DNA of 64,000 nucleotides from CAIXZV01 sp963697365 (GCA_963697365.1 CAVONT010000011.1:91284-155283); one strand, 5' to 3'. Positions 37,027-46,511 are shown, numbered from the stretch's first letter. Notes: a model not told the origin generated them from the sequence alone. Numbers and translations are program-made.

Positions 37027-38609
37027 TCAGGCTCGCGCGGCCGCAGCCCGCTCCGCCGGCGTGGAGATCGATGGATCCTCCAGCTGTGCCAGCGCATGCG
37101 GCTGCACAGAGCGCCACGCGGCGCCGGCCGTGACCCCCTCGTAGCCGCGCGCAAGCCGGACCAGCCCGCCCTCGGACCAGGGCGCGCCGATCAGCTGCAG
37201 TCCGACGGGAAGGCCGTCGGCGAGGCCACACGGTATGGACATGCCCGGGGAGCCCGGCCATGTTCACCGGCAGCGTGCAGGCATCGGCCAGGTACATCTG
37301 CACCGGGTCGTCCATCTTCGCGCCGAACGGCCAGGCAGCCTGCGGCGATGTCGGGGCGACCAGGGCGTCGTACCCCGCCTCCCAAAGCAGGTCGAAGTCG
37401 CGCTTGATGAGCGTCCGGACCTTCTGGGCCTTCACGTAGAACGCGTCGTAGTAGCCGGTGGACAGTGCGTACGTGCCGAGCATGATCCGGCGCTTGACCT
37501 CGGGCCCGAAGCCGCCGCCGCGCGTCGCGAGGTAGTTGGCGAGGTAGTCCTCCCCGCCGCGCACGGAGTGGCCGAACCGGACGCCGTCGTAGCGCGCCAG
37601 GTTCGCCGACGCCTCGGCCGGGGCGACGATGTAGTACGTCGCGAGGCCGTAGTCCGTGTGCGGGAGGCTCACCTCCTCGACGGTCGCGCCCGCCGCCTCG
37701 AGCGCCGCAGCCGCATCACGGATCCGCGCCTCCACCTGCGGCTCCATGCCGGCGACGAAGTACTCGCGGGGCAGGCCGAACCGCTTCCCCCGCAGGTGCG
37801 CCGCCGCCTCGTCGTCCGAGGATGGCAGCGAGACGAGGTCGGCCGGGACCGGGACCGGCGCCGACGTGGAGTCCCGCGCATCCCGTCCCGCCACGGCGTG
37901 GAGCAGAGCGGCCGCATCACGGACGTCCCGCCCGAACGGCCCCACCTGGTCCAGCGAGGAGGCGAACGCCACGATCCCGTACCGGCTGACCCGCCCGTAG
38001 GTTGGCTTGATGCCGACAATGCCGGTGTGGGACGCAGGCTGCCGGATCGACCCGCCGGTGTCCGTCCCGATCGCGACGGGCACCTGGTACGCCGCCACTG
38101 CCGCCGCAGAGCCGCCCGACGATCCCCCCGGCACGCGATCGAGCGCCCACGGGTTCGCCGTCGGCCCGTAGCCCGAGTGCTCCGTGGACGAGCCCATCGC
38201 GAACTCGTCCATGTTCGTCTTGCCCAGGATCACCGCGCCGGCCTCGCGCAGGCGCTCGGTGATGTGCGCGTCGTACGGGGCGCGGTAGCCCTCGAGGATG
38301 CGGGAGCCGGCGGTGCACTGGCCGCCCTTGACCGAGACGAGGTCCTTGAGACCGACCGGGATCCCCAGCAGCGGATGCAGCGCATCGACCGCGGCAGGCC
38401 CATCGGCGCGCGCGGCGGCAAGGCGGGCGTCGGCGGCGTCGGCATCGGCCAGGGCACGCTCGTCGTCGAGCGCGAGCCAGGCGTGGAGGCCGTGGTCCGT
38501 GCCGGTGGGCGCGCTCGAGGTGCGCGACGGTCATCTCGCGGGCTGACACCTCGCCGGAGCGCAGGCGGGCGGCCAGCTCGTGGACCGGGAGGGTCGTGAG
38601 GTCGGTCAT
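37027..38609 (-). CDS. gatA: aspartyl/glutamyl-tRNA amidotransferase subunit A, two frame shifts
   Basis: Amidase subunit that releases ammonia from glutamine for GatB. The start MTDLTTLPVHELAARLRSGE is at 38609. Near 38515 the frame changes to DHGLHAWLALDDERALADAD and LLGIPVGLKDLVSVKGGQCT (catalytic Lys). Then comes the amidase signature VPGGSSGGSAAAVAA with the Ser/cis-Ser pair (GTDTGGSIRQPAS). Near 37260 it changes again to MSIPCGLADGLPVGLQLIGA and ends at 37027. Corrected length is about 527, somewhat above the family norm of 485-500. The stop of gatC is 10 bases upstream. Confidence 0.92.
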
Positions 38610-38619
38610 CGGCGACGGC

Positions 38620-38917
38620 CTACTCCCCGCCCAGGATCGCCGGGACGACGAAGAAGTCGCCGTCGCGTTCGGGGGCATTGGCCATGACGGCGTCCACCGG
38701 CAGCGACGGCCGGGCCACGTCGTCGCGCAGGATGTTCTCGAGCTCGATCACCTGGGCCGTCGGCGGAATCGCGTCCGTGTCCAGCTCGGCGAGCTTCGCG
38801 AACTGCTCGAGGATGTGGTTGAGCTGGCCCTCGAGGCGGGCGAGCTCGTCGTCGCGTCAGCCCGAGGCGGGCAAGGTAGGCGACGTGCTCGACGTCGGCG
38901 CGGGTCAGGGAGGCCAT
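38620..38917 (-). CDS. gatC: aspartyl/glutamyl-tRNA amidotransferase subunit C, one frame shift
   Basis: About 99 residues. It stabilises the GatA-GatB complex. The N-terminus MASLTRADVEHVAYLARLGL is the family hallmark. Near 38858 the frame changes and the protein continues DDELARLEGQLNHILEQFAK, LAELDTDAIPPTAQVIELEN, then ILRDDVARPSLPVDAVMANA and ERDGDFFVVPAILGGE, all typical. It precedes gatA by 10 bases; gatB is elsewhere in the window, so the three subunits are not one operon. Confidence 0.88.
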
Positions 38918-38949
38918 GGCCGCGATGATACGCGGCCGGATGGCCGGCG

Positions 38950-39954
38950 TCAGAGGTGGTCGCGACCCTCGATGTGCCCCATGTCCGTGAGCGCGCCAAA
39001 CGGGCGGTCCGCGACCTCGTCGTGACCGTGGCCGTGCGCGGGCCCCTCGTCGGCGTGGAGGTGCAGGTCCTCGTCGGGGACGTGCACCTGGCCGCCCTGG
39101 TGGACGTGCGCCTCGCCCAGCGTGCGGGCGAGGAAGTCCCGAGTGCGCGGATCCTGCGGGTTGTCGATCACCTGCTCGGGCAGGCCGACCTCCAGGAAGA
39201 CGCCTTCCTCGATGAAGTAGACGCGGTCCGCGGCTTCCCGGGCGAAGGCCATCTCGTGGGTGACCACGATCATCGTGGCGCCCTCGTGGGCGAGCTCCTC
39301 CATGACGTTGATGACCTCGCCGACGAGCGTCGGGTCCAGCGCGGACGTCGGCTCGTCGAACAGGAGGACCTTGGGCTCCATCGTCAGCGCCCGGGCGATC
39401 GCCACGCGCTGCTTCTGGCCACCCGACAGGCGGGCCGGGTACTCGTCGCGCTTCTCGGAGAGGCCGACCTTCTCGAGGTACTTCTCGGCGATCGCGACCG
39501 CCTCGTCCTTCTTCATCCCCTTCACGCGCACCGGGCCCTCGATCAGGTTGTCGATGACCTTGAGGTGCGGGAAGAGGTTGAACTCCTGGAAGACCATCTG
39601 CGCCCGAAGCCGCATCTGGCGGATGTGCTCACGGTGCGTGCGGTCGCGGGAGCTGAGGGGCGCCGCGTCCAACCGGAAGCCGTCCACCTCGATCGAGCCC
39701 ATCGTGGGCTCCTCGAGGAAGTTGATGCAGCGCAGGAGGGTGGACTTGCCCGAGCCGGACCGGCCGATGAGGCAGATCGTCTCGCGCGGATAGACCTCGA
39801 GGGTCGCGCCACGGAGGACGTGGTTCTCGCCGAAGTACTTGTGCACGCCGAGGGCGCGCACGATCGGCGTGGCGCCAGCAGGCGTGAGGGCGCCCGGCCG
39901 CGCGTACGGGTCGTGCAGGTCGTCGGGGGCCTTGGTGTCGATGGGACTCGTCAT
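38950..39954 (-). CDS. polar amino-acid ABC transporter ATPase with His-rich tail
   Basis: 334 residues. ATPase of a glutamine/glutamate-type importer (GlnQ/HisP-like). Walker A LIGRSGSGKSTLLRCINFLE, Q-loop MVFQEFNLFPH, signature ARLSGGQKQRVAIARAL and Walker B VLLFDEPTSALDPTLVGEV are all intact. Both termini are extended: about 30 residues before the domain and, unusually, a C-terminal tail of about 50 residues rich in His and Asp/Glu (AHVHQGGQVHVPDEDLHLHA, DEGPAHGHGHDEVADRPF) after the normal end at TRDFLARTLGE. Family members are usually 240-260 residues. It is the third gene of a binding protein-permease-ATPase operon. Confidence 0.9.
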   Translation of the reverse strand: MTSPIDTKAPDDLHDPYARPGALTPAGATPIVRALGVHKYFGENHVLRGATLEVYPRETICLIGRSGSGKSTLLRCINFLEEPTMGSIEVDGFRLDAAPLSSRDRTHREHIRQMRLRAQMVFQEFNLFPHLKVIDNLIEGPVRVKGMKKDEAVAIAEKYLEKVGLSEKRDEYPARLSGGQKQRVAIARALTMEPKVLLFDEPTSALDPTLVGEVINVMEELAHEGATMIVVTHEMAFAREAADRVYFIEEGVFLEVGLPEQVIDNPQDPRTRDFLARTLGEAHVHQGGQVHVPDEDLHLHADEGPAHGHGHDEVADRPFGALTDMGHIEGRDHL

Positions 39955-39964
39955 CTCGGCCTCC

Positions 39965-40816
39965 TCAGATCCGCCGGTCGCTCTCGGCCATCCGCTTCTC
40001 CAGGCGATCCTGGACGATGGACAGCACGATCGTGAGACTCCAGTAGATGGCCGCGGCGATGATCAGCGTCTCGAGCGTCCGGAAGTTGGACTGCCCGACC
40101 CGCTGGGCCCGCCACAGCAGCTCCGGCACCGCGATCACGGACACCAGCGACGAGTCCTTGATCATGGAGATGAACTCGTTGGCGATCGCCGGGGTGATGA
40201 TGCGGATCGCCTGGGGGAGGATGATCCGCCGCATCCTCGTGCGCGCCGGCATGCCCAGCGCCTGGGCGGCCTCGGTCTGGCCGCGGGGCACGGCCTGGAT
40301 GCCGGCCCGGAACGTCTCCGTCATGTAGGCGCCGTAGTTGAACGCGAGGGCGAAGATGCCCAGCGCGATGGCCGGCACCGCGCTGACACCGGGAATGATC
40401 TGCGGCAGGGCGAGGTAGATGAAGAAGATCTGGACCAGCAGCGGCGTCCCACGGACCAGGGACACGTACAGCGTTGCAATCGCGTACACGACTGCGTTGC
40501 TGCTCAGCCTGCCGAGTGCGCCGACGACGGCGAACGAGATCGCGATCACGATCGAGAACACCGCCACGAAGATGGTGGTGGTGATCCCGCCGAGGATGTA
40601 CAGGCCCCACTCGCCGATGAACGCGAAGTCGATCTTGTCGGCGACCACGAGCGAGCCGATCAGGCCGCCGACGAGGACGAGCCAGGTCAGCACGAAGATG
40701 ATGCGGAACCTCGTCCGCTGCTGGCGCCGCTGGTCCGCGATCGCCGTCACGATGGGGTGCAGTTGCTCGGGGGACGCCGATGCGGGGGCGCCCATCGGGC
40801 CGGTCGAGGCGGTCAC
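39965..40816 (-). CDS. polar amino-acid ABC transporter permease
   Basis: 283 residues. The HisMQ-type family is shown by GGITTTIFVAVFSIVIAISF, YVSLVRGTPLLVQIFFIYLA and the EAA coupling loop EAAQALGMPARTRMRRIILP, followed by QAIRIITPAIANEFISMIKD and SSLVSVIAVPELLWRA. An extra N-terminal cytoplasmic segment of about 40 residues precedes the first helix (IIFVLTWLVLVGGLIGSLVV). It probably works as a homodimer with the downstream ATPase, because only one permease gene is present. The ATPase start is 10 bases downstream of its stop. Confidence 0.9.
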   Translation of the reverse strand: MTASTGPMGAPASASPEQLHPIVTAIADQRRQQRTRFRIIFVLTWLVLVGGLIGSLVVADKIDFAFIGEWGLYILGGITTTIFVAVFSIVIAISFAVVGALGRLSSNAVVYAIATLYVSLVRGTPLLVQIFFIYLALPQIIPGVSAVPAIALGIFALAFNYGAYMTETFRAGIQAVPRGQTEAAQALGMPARTRMRRIILPQAIRIITPAIANEFISMIKDSSLVSVIAVPELLWRAQRVGQSNFRTLETLIIAAAIYWSLTIVLSIVQDRLEKRMAESDRRI

Positions 40817-40844
40817 GCGTCTCCTCCCGTCGCCGGATATGCAG

Positions 40845-40875
40845 GACGGGAGCGTCCAGCGTGGACGCTCCCGTC
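40845..40875 (-). other. 13-bp perfect stem-loop between binding protein and permease genes
   Basis: GACGGGAGCGTCC and GGACGCTCCCGTC form a perfect 13-base-pair stem around a 5-base loop, 20 bases after the binding-protein stop. No T-run follows on the minus strand. It may protect the upstream message or attenuate read-through, giving more binding protein than permease. Confidence 0.65.
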
Positions 40876-40895
40876 ACCGTGGATCAAGCTGTCGA

Positions 40896-41738
40896 TCAGC
40901 CCGACGGGTCGACCGTCAGGTCGAGCCCGAACCACTTCTCGGACAGGGCCTTGAGGGTCCCGTCGGCTCGCATCTCGTCGAGGACCTTGTTGACCTTCTC
41001 GACCATCTTCGTCGGATCGGGACCGCTCTTGTCGAAGGCGACGCCCAACGGCTCCGAGTAGACCGGGTCGCCCACCTTGACGAGCGGGAGGCCGTCCGCG
41101 ATCGCCTGTTCGACCGTCGTGGACGAGCTCAGCCAGCCCTGGAAGTCCTCGCGACCTGCCTGCCACGCCTCGGCGCACAGGCGGTCCGTGGACAGCGTGG
41201 TGGCCGTCGAGCCCTCGGGTGCCTTGTTCGTCGGCGTGTATGTGCCGAGGTCCAGACCGCTGGTCAGCCACTCGTAGTACGTCGTCGCCTCACCCGCGCA
41301 GATCACCTTGCCGGCGAGGCCTTCGAGCGTGGTGATGCCGGACTTGACCGACGCGGCCATCTGGGCCGGCGTGTAGTAGTACGGCTTGCTGAACGCGAGG
41401 ACCTTCTCGCGCGGGGTGGTGATCGTCATCGAGCCCACGCTGAAGTCCCAGCGTCCGCCCCACGAGCCGGCCGTGATGAGGTTCCAGTCCGGGGTCTCGA
41501 ACTTGATGTCCACGCCGAGCCGCTTGGCGATCTCGGTGCCCACGTCGATGTCGAAGCCCTCGAACGTGCCGTCCGACTTCACTTCCGACTGGGGCGGGTA
41601 CTGGGGGTCGGTGGACATGACGATGACCTTGGCCTTCTCGACCTTCGAGAGGAGGTCATCGGAACTGCCACCACCACAGGCCGCGACCGCGACCATCGCC
41701 GCGGCGGCGACCACTAGCATTCGTCCGCGAAGGGACAT
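40896..41738 (-). CDS. amino-acid ABC transporter substrate-binding lipoprotein
   Basis: 280 residues. Signal peptide and lipobox MLVVAAAAMVAVAAC (C21) lead into an SBP_bac_3 domain: KVIVMSTDPQYPPQSEVKSD, GTFEGFDIDVGTEIAKRLGV, WDFSVGSMTITTPREKVLAF, SKPYYYTPAQMAASVKSGI and the late LPLVKVGDPVYSEPLGVAFD. The family binds polar or basic amino acids outside the cell. The AAGGAGG ribosome binding site precedes ATG 41738. It is the first gene of the operon, and a stem-loop separates it from the permease. Confidence 0.92.
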   Translation of the reverse strand: MSLRGRMLVVAAAAMVAVAACGGGSSDDLLSKVEKAKVIVMSTDPQYPPQSEVKSDGTFEGFDIDVGTEIAKRLGVDIKFETPDWNLITAGSWGGRWDFSVGSMTITTPREKVLAFSKPYYYTPAQMAASVKSGITTLEGLAGKVICAGEATTYYEWLTSGLDLGTYTPTNKAPEGSTATTLSTDRLCAEAWQAGREDFQGWLSSSTTVEQAIADGLPLVKVGDPVYSEPLGVAFDKSGPDPTKMVEKVNKVLDEMRADGTLKALSEKWFGLDLTVDPSG

Positions 41739-41915
41739 GCGCTCCTCCTTTGCCCGGCGCCCACGGTGTACCGACCGCAGGACTCGGCTCGCGGCATTAT
41801 CTCCTGTGACGGACAGCCCGTGGGGAGGGTCGAACGGCACCCCGATCGGTAGGCCGTTTACGTGACATCTGCCGGACGAAGGTCGCGGCGCCCGCCGCCC
41901 GCTCCTTCGGCCACC

Positions 41916-42170
41916 CTACCCGATGATCTGCCAGAAGGCCCCCGCGAGCCGCAGCTCGGCGGCCAGGCGGACCACGTTCGACATGGCCTCGATGACGTTC
42001 TCCCCCTCGGCACGGATCTCGCGAGACTGGCCGTCGACAAGGCACGCGACGCTGATCGTCACGGGTCCCTCGCCCTCGATCTCGAGATCCTCGATCAGGA
42101 TGCCCGTCCCGAGGACCCGCTCCAGGTCCTCGGCAAGGCGTGCCGCGAGCTGGGCTTCCGCGTCGTTCAC
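41916..42170 (-). CDS. small hypothetical protein coupled to ligA
   Basis: 84 residues beginning at GTG 42170 (MNDAEAQLAARLAEDLERVL). The sequence alternates beta and alpha (GILIEDLEIEGEGPVTISVA, CLVDGQSREIRAEGENVIEA, MSNVVRLAAELRLAGAFWQI). I do not recognise the family; it is soluble and acidic. The start codon overlaps the ligA stop (GTGA, 42167-42170), so translation is coupled to the ligase. A link to DNA repair is only a guess from position. Confidence 0.6.
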   Translation of the reverse strand: MNDAEAQLAARLAEDLERVLGTGILIEDLEIEGEGPVTISVACLVDGQSREIRAEGENVIEAMSNVVRLAAELRLAGAFWQIIG

Positions 42171-44439
42171 AGGCTCTCCTCGTCTGCAGGTGCGGTCGGC
42201 TCCTCCCCGGCGAGGAGGCGCCTGAAGGCGTCAGCGTCGAGTACCGGAACGCCGAGATCGGTCGCCTTCTGCAGTTTCGACCCGGCGCCGGGGCCGGCCA
42301 CCAGGTAGTCCGTCTTCTTCGACACCGAGCCCGCGGGCTTGCCGCCGGCCGCGCGCACCGCGTCCTCGGCCTCCTCGCGGCTGAACCCCTCGATGGTGCC
42401 GCTGACCACGACCGTCCTGCCGGCGAGTGGCCCGCTCGCGGCGCCCTCCTCCTCGGCCCGCACGACCGGCCGCTCCGGGACCACGCCCGCCTCGACGAGC
42501 TCGCGCAGCACCTCGCTGGTGGCCTCGATCGGTGAACCAGGCGGCCATCGCGGCCGACACGGACGGGCCGATCCCGCTGACCTCCTGGATGGCCTCGGGG
42601 ACTTCGGCGGCGATCCGGCGCAGGTCCGCCTCGACGGCGGCGAACCACGGGTCAGGCGTGACGGCCCCGTCCGCAGGCGGGAACGCGTCGGGCCGGGTGC
42701 GCGTCGCCAGCCAGCGCGCGAGGTCCACGGCGGTGGACTCCCCCACCTGCGGGATGCCCAGGCTGTTGAGCACCTTGGCGAACGGCCGCCCGACGCGCGA
42801 GCGCTGGATTGCCGCGGCCAGGTTCTCGGCGCTCTTCGGCCCGAACCGCTCGAGGGTGACGAGGTCGTCCGCGGTCAGCGCGAAGAAGTCCGCACGCCGG
42901 TGGACCATGCCCCGCTCGAGGAGCTGCTTGAGGACCGCCCAGCCCGCGCCCTCGATGTCCATGCCGCCCCGGCCGACGAAGTGCTCGTACGCCTGCGCCA
43001 GTCGAGCGGGGCAGACCGGGTTCGGGCAGTAGTGGCGGACGGCACCCTCGTCCTGGATCACCGGCGTGCCGCACACCGGGCAGTGCTCCGGGACCACGTA
43101 CTCGCGGGCGTCCGGCGGGCGCTTGTCCAGGATCGGACGCACGACCTCCGGGATCACGTCGCCGGCCTTCTGGAGCACGACCGTGTCCCCGATCCGGAGG
43201 TCCTTGCGCCGGACCTCGGCGAGGTTGTGGAGCGTCGCCCGCGCGACCGTGCTGCCGGCGACCTTCGCCGGCCTGAGGTGGGCAACGGGCGTCAGGGTCC
43301 CGGTCCGGCCCACGTAGGCGACGATGTCCTCGAGGACGGTCTCCACCTGCTCCGGCGGGAACTTGAAGGCGATCGCCCAGCGGGGGGCACGGCTGACCAT
43401 GCCGAGCCGCAGTTGCTGGTCGAAGCGGTCCACCTTGACCACCACGCCGTCGGTCTCGTACGGCAGGTGGTGACGGGCATCGCGCCAGCGTTCCAGGAAG
43501 GCGATCACCGCCTCGATGTCGGCACACCGCTCGCGGTCCGGGTTGACCGGGAAGCCGAGGGCGGCGAGCCGCTCGAGCGCGACCCACTGCGAGTCCACGC
43601 TCGGTCCAGTCCCGGCGGCCGGCTCGCGGCCGGCGGCGCGGCGTGAGTTCGTCGAACAGCCCGCCCTGCACGGGCGGAGCGTCCTCCAGCAGCTGGTAGA
43701 CCCACGTCGCCAGCTGCCGACTCGCCGTCACCGAAGCGTCCTTCTGGCGCAGCGAGCCCGCGCCCGAGTTGCGGGGGTTCGCGTACAGGGCGAGGCCCTG
43801 CTCCTCGCGCTCCGCGTTGATGCGCTCGAACTCCGCCTTGGGCATGTAGACCTCGCCTCGGGCCTCGAGGCTGGCGGGCTCGGCGAGACGCGCGGGAACC
43901 TGGCGGATCGTGCGCAGGTTCGCCGTGACGTCCTCGCCGGTGGTGCCATCGCCGCGGGTTGCGCCACGGACGAAGATGCCCCCGTCATACAGGTAGGAGA
44001 CGGCCAGGCCGTCGATCTTCAGCTCCGCGACGTAGGCCAGCCCCTCGGCCGGCTCGGGGGCCGCCGGCAGGCCGAGTCCCTTGCGTATACGGGCGTCGAA
44101 GGCGCGCAGCTCGTCGGGGCTGAACGCGTTCGACAGACTGAGCATCGGCCGCTCGTGGCGCACCTCGGCGAAGCGGCCGCCCGCCGGGGTCCCCCCGACC
44201 CTCTGCGTCGGCGAGTCCGGGCTGACGAGGACCGGGAATGCCGTCTCGAGGGCGACCAGCTCGCGGAAGAGCGCGTCGTACTCGGCATCGGAGAGCTCCG
44301 GCGCGTCGTCCTCGTAGTACAGGCGGTTGGCACGGCGGACCTGCTCGACGAGCTCCGCGTGGCGGGCGCGGGCGGCAGCCTCGTCGAGCGAGGCGGCCTC
44401 CTCGACCAGGGAGGGATCGACGGGGAGCGACTCGGTCAC
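42167..44439 (-). CDS. ligA: NAD-dependent DNA ligase, two frame shifts
   Basis: About 757 residues when corrected, slightly longer than the family (670-700). Order: Ia domain (LVEQVRRANRLYYEDDAPEL), adenylation domain with the catalytic Lys K141 in AELKIDGLAVSY, GEVYMPKAEFERIN and ANPRNSGAGSLRQ. Near 43620 the frame changes to WVALERLAALGFPVNPDRER, then ETDGVVVKVDRFDQQ, the OB fold, the Cys4 zinc finger (CPVCGTPV, HYCPNPVCPARL) and the HhH region. Near 42530 it changes again to the BRCT domain (GRTVVVSGTIEGFSREEAED). The start is GTG 44439. Its first 26 residues are echoed in the gene at 46062-46511. Confidence 0.93.
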
Positions 44440-44485
44440 TCCCCGAGGATACGACGCAGCGCCCGGTTGGGGGCCAGTCCCATCG

Positions 44486-45433
44486 TCAGTTGGGCGGCGT
44501 GAACCTGATGGAGTCGATGATGGGCTGGGCGGCCGCGGCCGCCTCGTCGAACTTGCCGCCGTAGGACGACACCGAGCGCTCGATGATCACGGTCTCGCCG
44601 TTCACGTCGATGATGTCCCACCTGGCAAGCCGGTCAGCCTCGTACCCAAGCGCCCGCTTTGCAGGCACCCCGGTGTCGGTCAGCAGCAAGACGAAGGGCC
44701 CGAGGTGGTCCGGGCAGCGCGTCGTCCACGTCGATGCCACCGACAGGTCAATCGACTGGCCCCTGTACCCGTCCACCTCGACCGGCACGGGATCGGTCGT
44801 GTCGAGCCCAGGATGCGTCCGCGCGAAGTCGACGAAGTCCTGAACGGCGTTCCCGGCCCCGGCCTTCGCCTTCGGGCCACAATCGGGGGTCTGCTCGGCG
44901 ATGGCGTTCATCACCATCACCTGGATCGGCGTCGCGATCCCGGAGCTGGTCTCCATGGTGTAGGAACGGTTGACATCGCGCGTGTTGGTCCAGCCCTCCG
45001 GGGTCGTGAAGCTGAAGGGCACCACCAGGTTGGCCGAGGCGTGGTCGCCGGCGGCGAGCGGTCCGGCGCAGCCCGGGACGTCGTCAGCACATGTGACGGC
45101 CCCGATGCTGGCCGACGGGCTCGGCGTCGGAGAAGGACTGGGGCTCGGCGTCGAAGAAGGGGTCGGGCTGGGGGCCGCGACGTCGGAGTTGGTCTTGAAC
45201 CCGCCGACGAGGTTGAACCCGAGGAATGCCACGAGGATGGTCGCCGCCACGAGGGCGAGCGGCTTGAGGTAGCCGTTCATGGGATGGTGCCTCCAGGTGA
45301 GACGCCACGCGGGCCGCTGGGGCTGTTGGGCGATGCGGTCCGCGACCGTGTCGATGACGCGGTCGGGGGTGACCGTGGGGCCGTCGCTCAGCCAGGTGTC
45401 GAGGAGGCGTTCGATATCGCGTTCGTGCGTCAT
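44486..45433 (-). CDS. single-pass membrane protein, probable anti-sigma partner
   Basis: 315 residues. The cytoplasmic N-terminus MTHERDIERLLDTWLSDGPT, VTPDRVIDTVADRIAQQPQR is followed by one membrane helix (LKPLALVAATILVAFLGFNL, about residues 56-76), a Ser/Pro linker (SPTPSSTPSPSPSPTPSPSA) and a C-terminal extracytoplasmic domain of about 200 residues (VVPFSFTTPEGWTNTRDVNR). No zinc-binding anti-sigma motif (HxxxCxxC) is present. Its ATG overlaps the sigma factor stop (45430-45433), the classic arrangement for a sigma/anti-sigma pair. The outer domain is presumably the sensor. Confidence 0.75.
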   Translation of the reverse strand: MTHERDIERLLDTWLSDGPTVTPDRVIDTVADRIAQQPQRPAWRLTWRHHPMNGYLKPLALVAATILVAFLGFNLVGGFKTNSDVAAPSPTPSSTPSPSPSPTPSPSASIGAVTCADDVPGCAGPLAAGDHASANLVVPFSFTTPEGWTNTRDVNRSYTMETSSGIATPIQVMVMNAIAEQTPDCGPKAKAGAGNAVQDFVDFARTHPGLDTTDPVPVEVDGYRGQSIDLSVASTWTTRCPDHLGPFVLLLTDTGVPAKRALGYEADRLARWDIIDVNGETVIIERSVSSYGGKFDEAAAAAQPIIDSIRFTPPN

Positions 45434-45981
45434 GCCGAACGATCCTTCTTCGTGACGACGCGGGCGTCCGCTTCGAGCGCGGCGCGCATGGCGCGGTGGG
45501 CGTGGTGGAGTCGCGATCGGGCGGTGCCGGCCGGGATCCCGAGCGTCTCGGCGATCTCGGTGGGCGCATACCCGAGGAAGTGGTGCAGGACGAGGATCGC
45601 CCGCTGCTCGGGCGGCAGGCGCCGGAACCCGCGATCGAGCTGGTCGCGGTCGGCGACCGAGAGGGTGTCGTCGGAGGCCGCCGGTCCGTCGACCGGGAGC
45701 AGCCGCAGGTTCGCGGTGCGGCGACGCTCGCGCGTCGCCTGGGCGATGCAGACACGGACCACGAGACGGGTCAGCCACGCATCGAACCGGTCCGGATCGC
45801 GGAGGTCCCGGAGGTCACGCCAGGCGATCACCAGCGCGTCCTGCAGGGCGTCCTCGGCCCGGTCGATGTCACGGAGGATCCGCTGGGCGGTCGCGAACAG
45901 ACGGTTGCTGCGCACGCGGATCAGGTCGACGAACGCCGCCTCATCGCCGTGCTGCGCTGCCGCCAGGAGCTCGCGATCCAC
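45430..45981 (-). CDS. ECF-type RNA polymerase sigma factor
   Basis: 183 residues. Region 2 is VRSNRLFATAQRILRDIDRA, EDALQDALVIAWRDLRDLRD; region 4 is FRRLPPEQRAILVLHHFLGY, APTEIAETLGIPAGTARSRL, HHAHRAMRAAL. It directs transcription in response to envelope or other stress when released by its partner. It is coupled to the downstream membrane protein by ATGA overlap. No promoter resembling its own target could be picked out in the 80 bases upstream. Confidence 0.9.
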   Translation of the reverse strand: MDRELLAAAQHGDEAAFVDLIRVRSNRLFATAQRILRDIDRAEDALQDALVIAWRDLRDLRDPDRFDAWLTRLVVRVCIAQATRERRRTANLRLLPVDGPAASDDTLSVADRDQLDRGFRRLPPEQRAILVLHHFLGYAPTEIAETLGIPAGTARSRLHHAHRAMRAALEADARVVTKKDRSA

Positions 45982-46061
45982 TCGGGCGCCTCTGCTGGCG
46001 TCCGCTTGGGGGGACGCATTCCGACTCTACTGGGTGATCGGGCGTCCGCCGCGTTCATTCT

Positions 46062-46511
46062 TCATCCGCCGGCAGCGCCGGAGACGCTCACGTGGTCCCG
46101 GAGTAGGGCGGACGGACGCGTGACGCCCGCGATCGCAAGCGCGCGGTCCAGTTCGTTGCGGTAGATCTGGAGGGCCTGGGCGACCCCGGCCTCGCCGGCA
46201 CATGCGAGCGCGAAGAGGAACGGCCGCGCGGTGAAGACGGCGGTGGCGCCGAGCGCGAGGGCGACAAGGACGTCCGGTCCGCGTCGGATCCCGCCGTCGA
46301 GGTAGACCTCCGCCCTGCCATCCACGGCGTCGACGACCCCCTCGAGCACCGCGATGCTGGCCGGGGAGCGATCTAGCTGGCGGCCGCCATCGTTCGACAC
46401 CCAGACAGCGTCCGCGCCGTGGTCCACCGCCATGCGGGCGGTCGCGGCCTCCTCGTCCATCGACGCGGCGGCATCGACGAGGGCGGGATCGACGGGAAGC
46501 GACTCGGTCAT
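46062..46511 (-). CDS. truncated FMN-dependent hydroxy-acid dehydrogenase fused to a LigA-like N-terminus
   Basis: 149 residues. The first 26 (MTESLPVDPALVDAAASMDE) closely match the start of LigA in this window (MTESLPVDPSLVEEAASLDE). From residue about 27 it switches to the C-terminal third of lactate oxidase/glycolate oxidase-type enzymes: ADAVWVSNDGGRQLDRSPAS, EVYLDGGIRRGPDVLVALAL, GATAVFTARPFLFALACAGE. The family is about 350 residues and uses a catalytic His in SNHGxRQ; here it is Asp (SNDGGRQ). The FMN-phosphate segment is present but the first half of the barrel is missing. It is most likely a chimeric gene remnant without oxidase activity, though the frame is intact. Confidence 0.7.
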   Translation of the reverse strand: MTESLPVDPALVDAAASMDEEAATARMAVDHGADAVWVSNDGGRQLDRSPASIAVLEGVVDAVDGRAEVYLDGGIRRGPDVLVALALGATAVFTARPFLFALACAGEAGVAQALQIYRNELDRALAIAGVTRPSALLRDHVSVSGAAGG

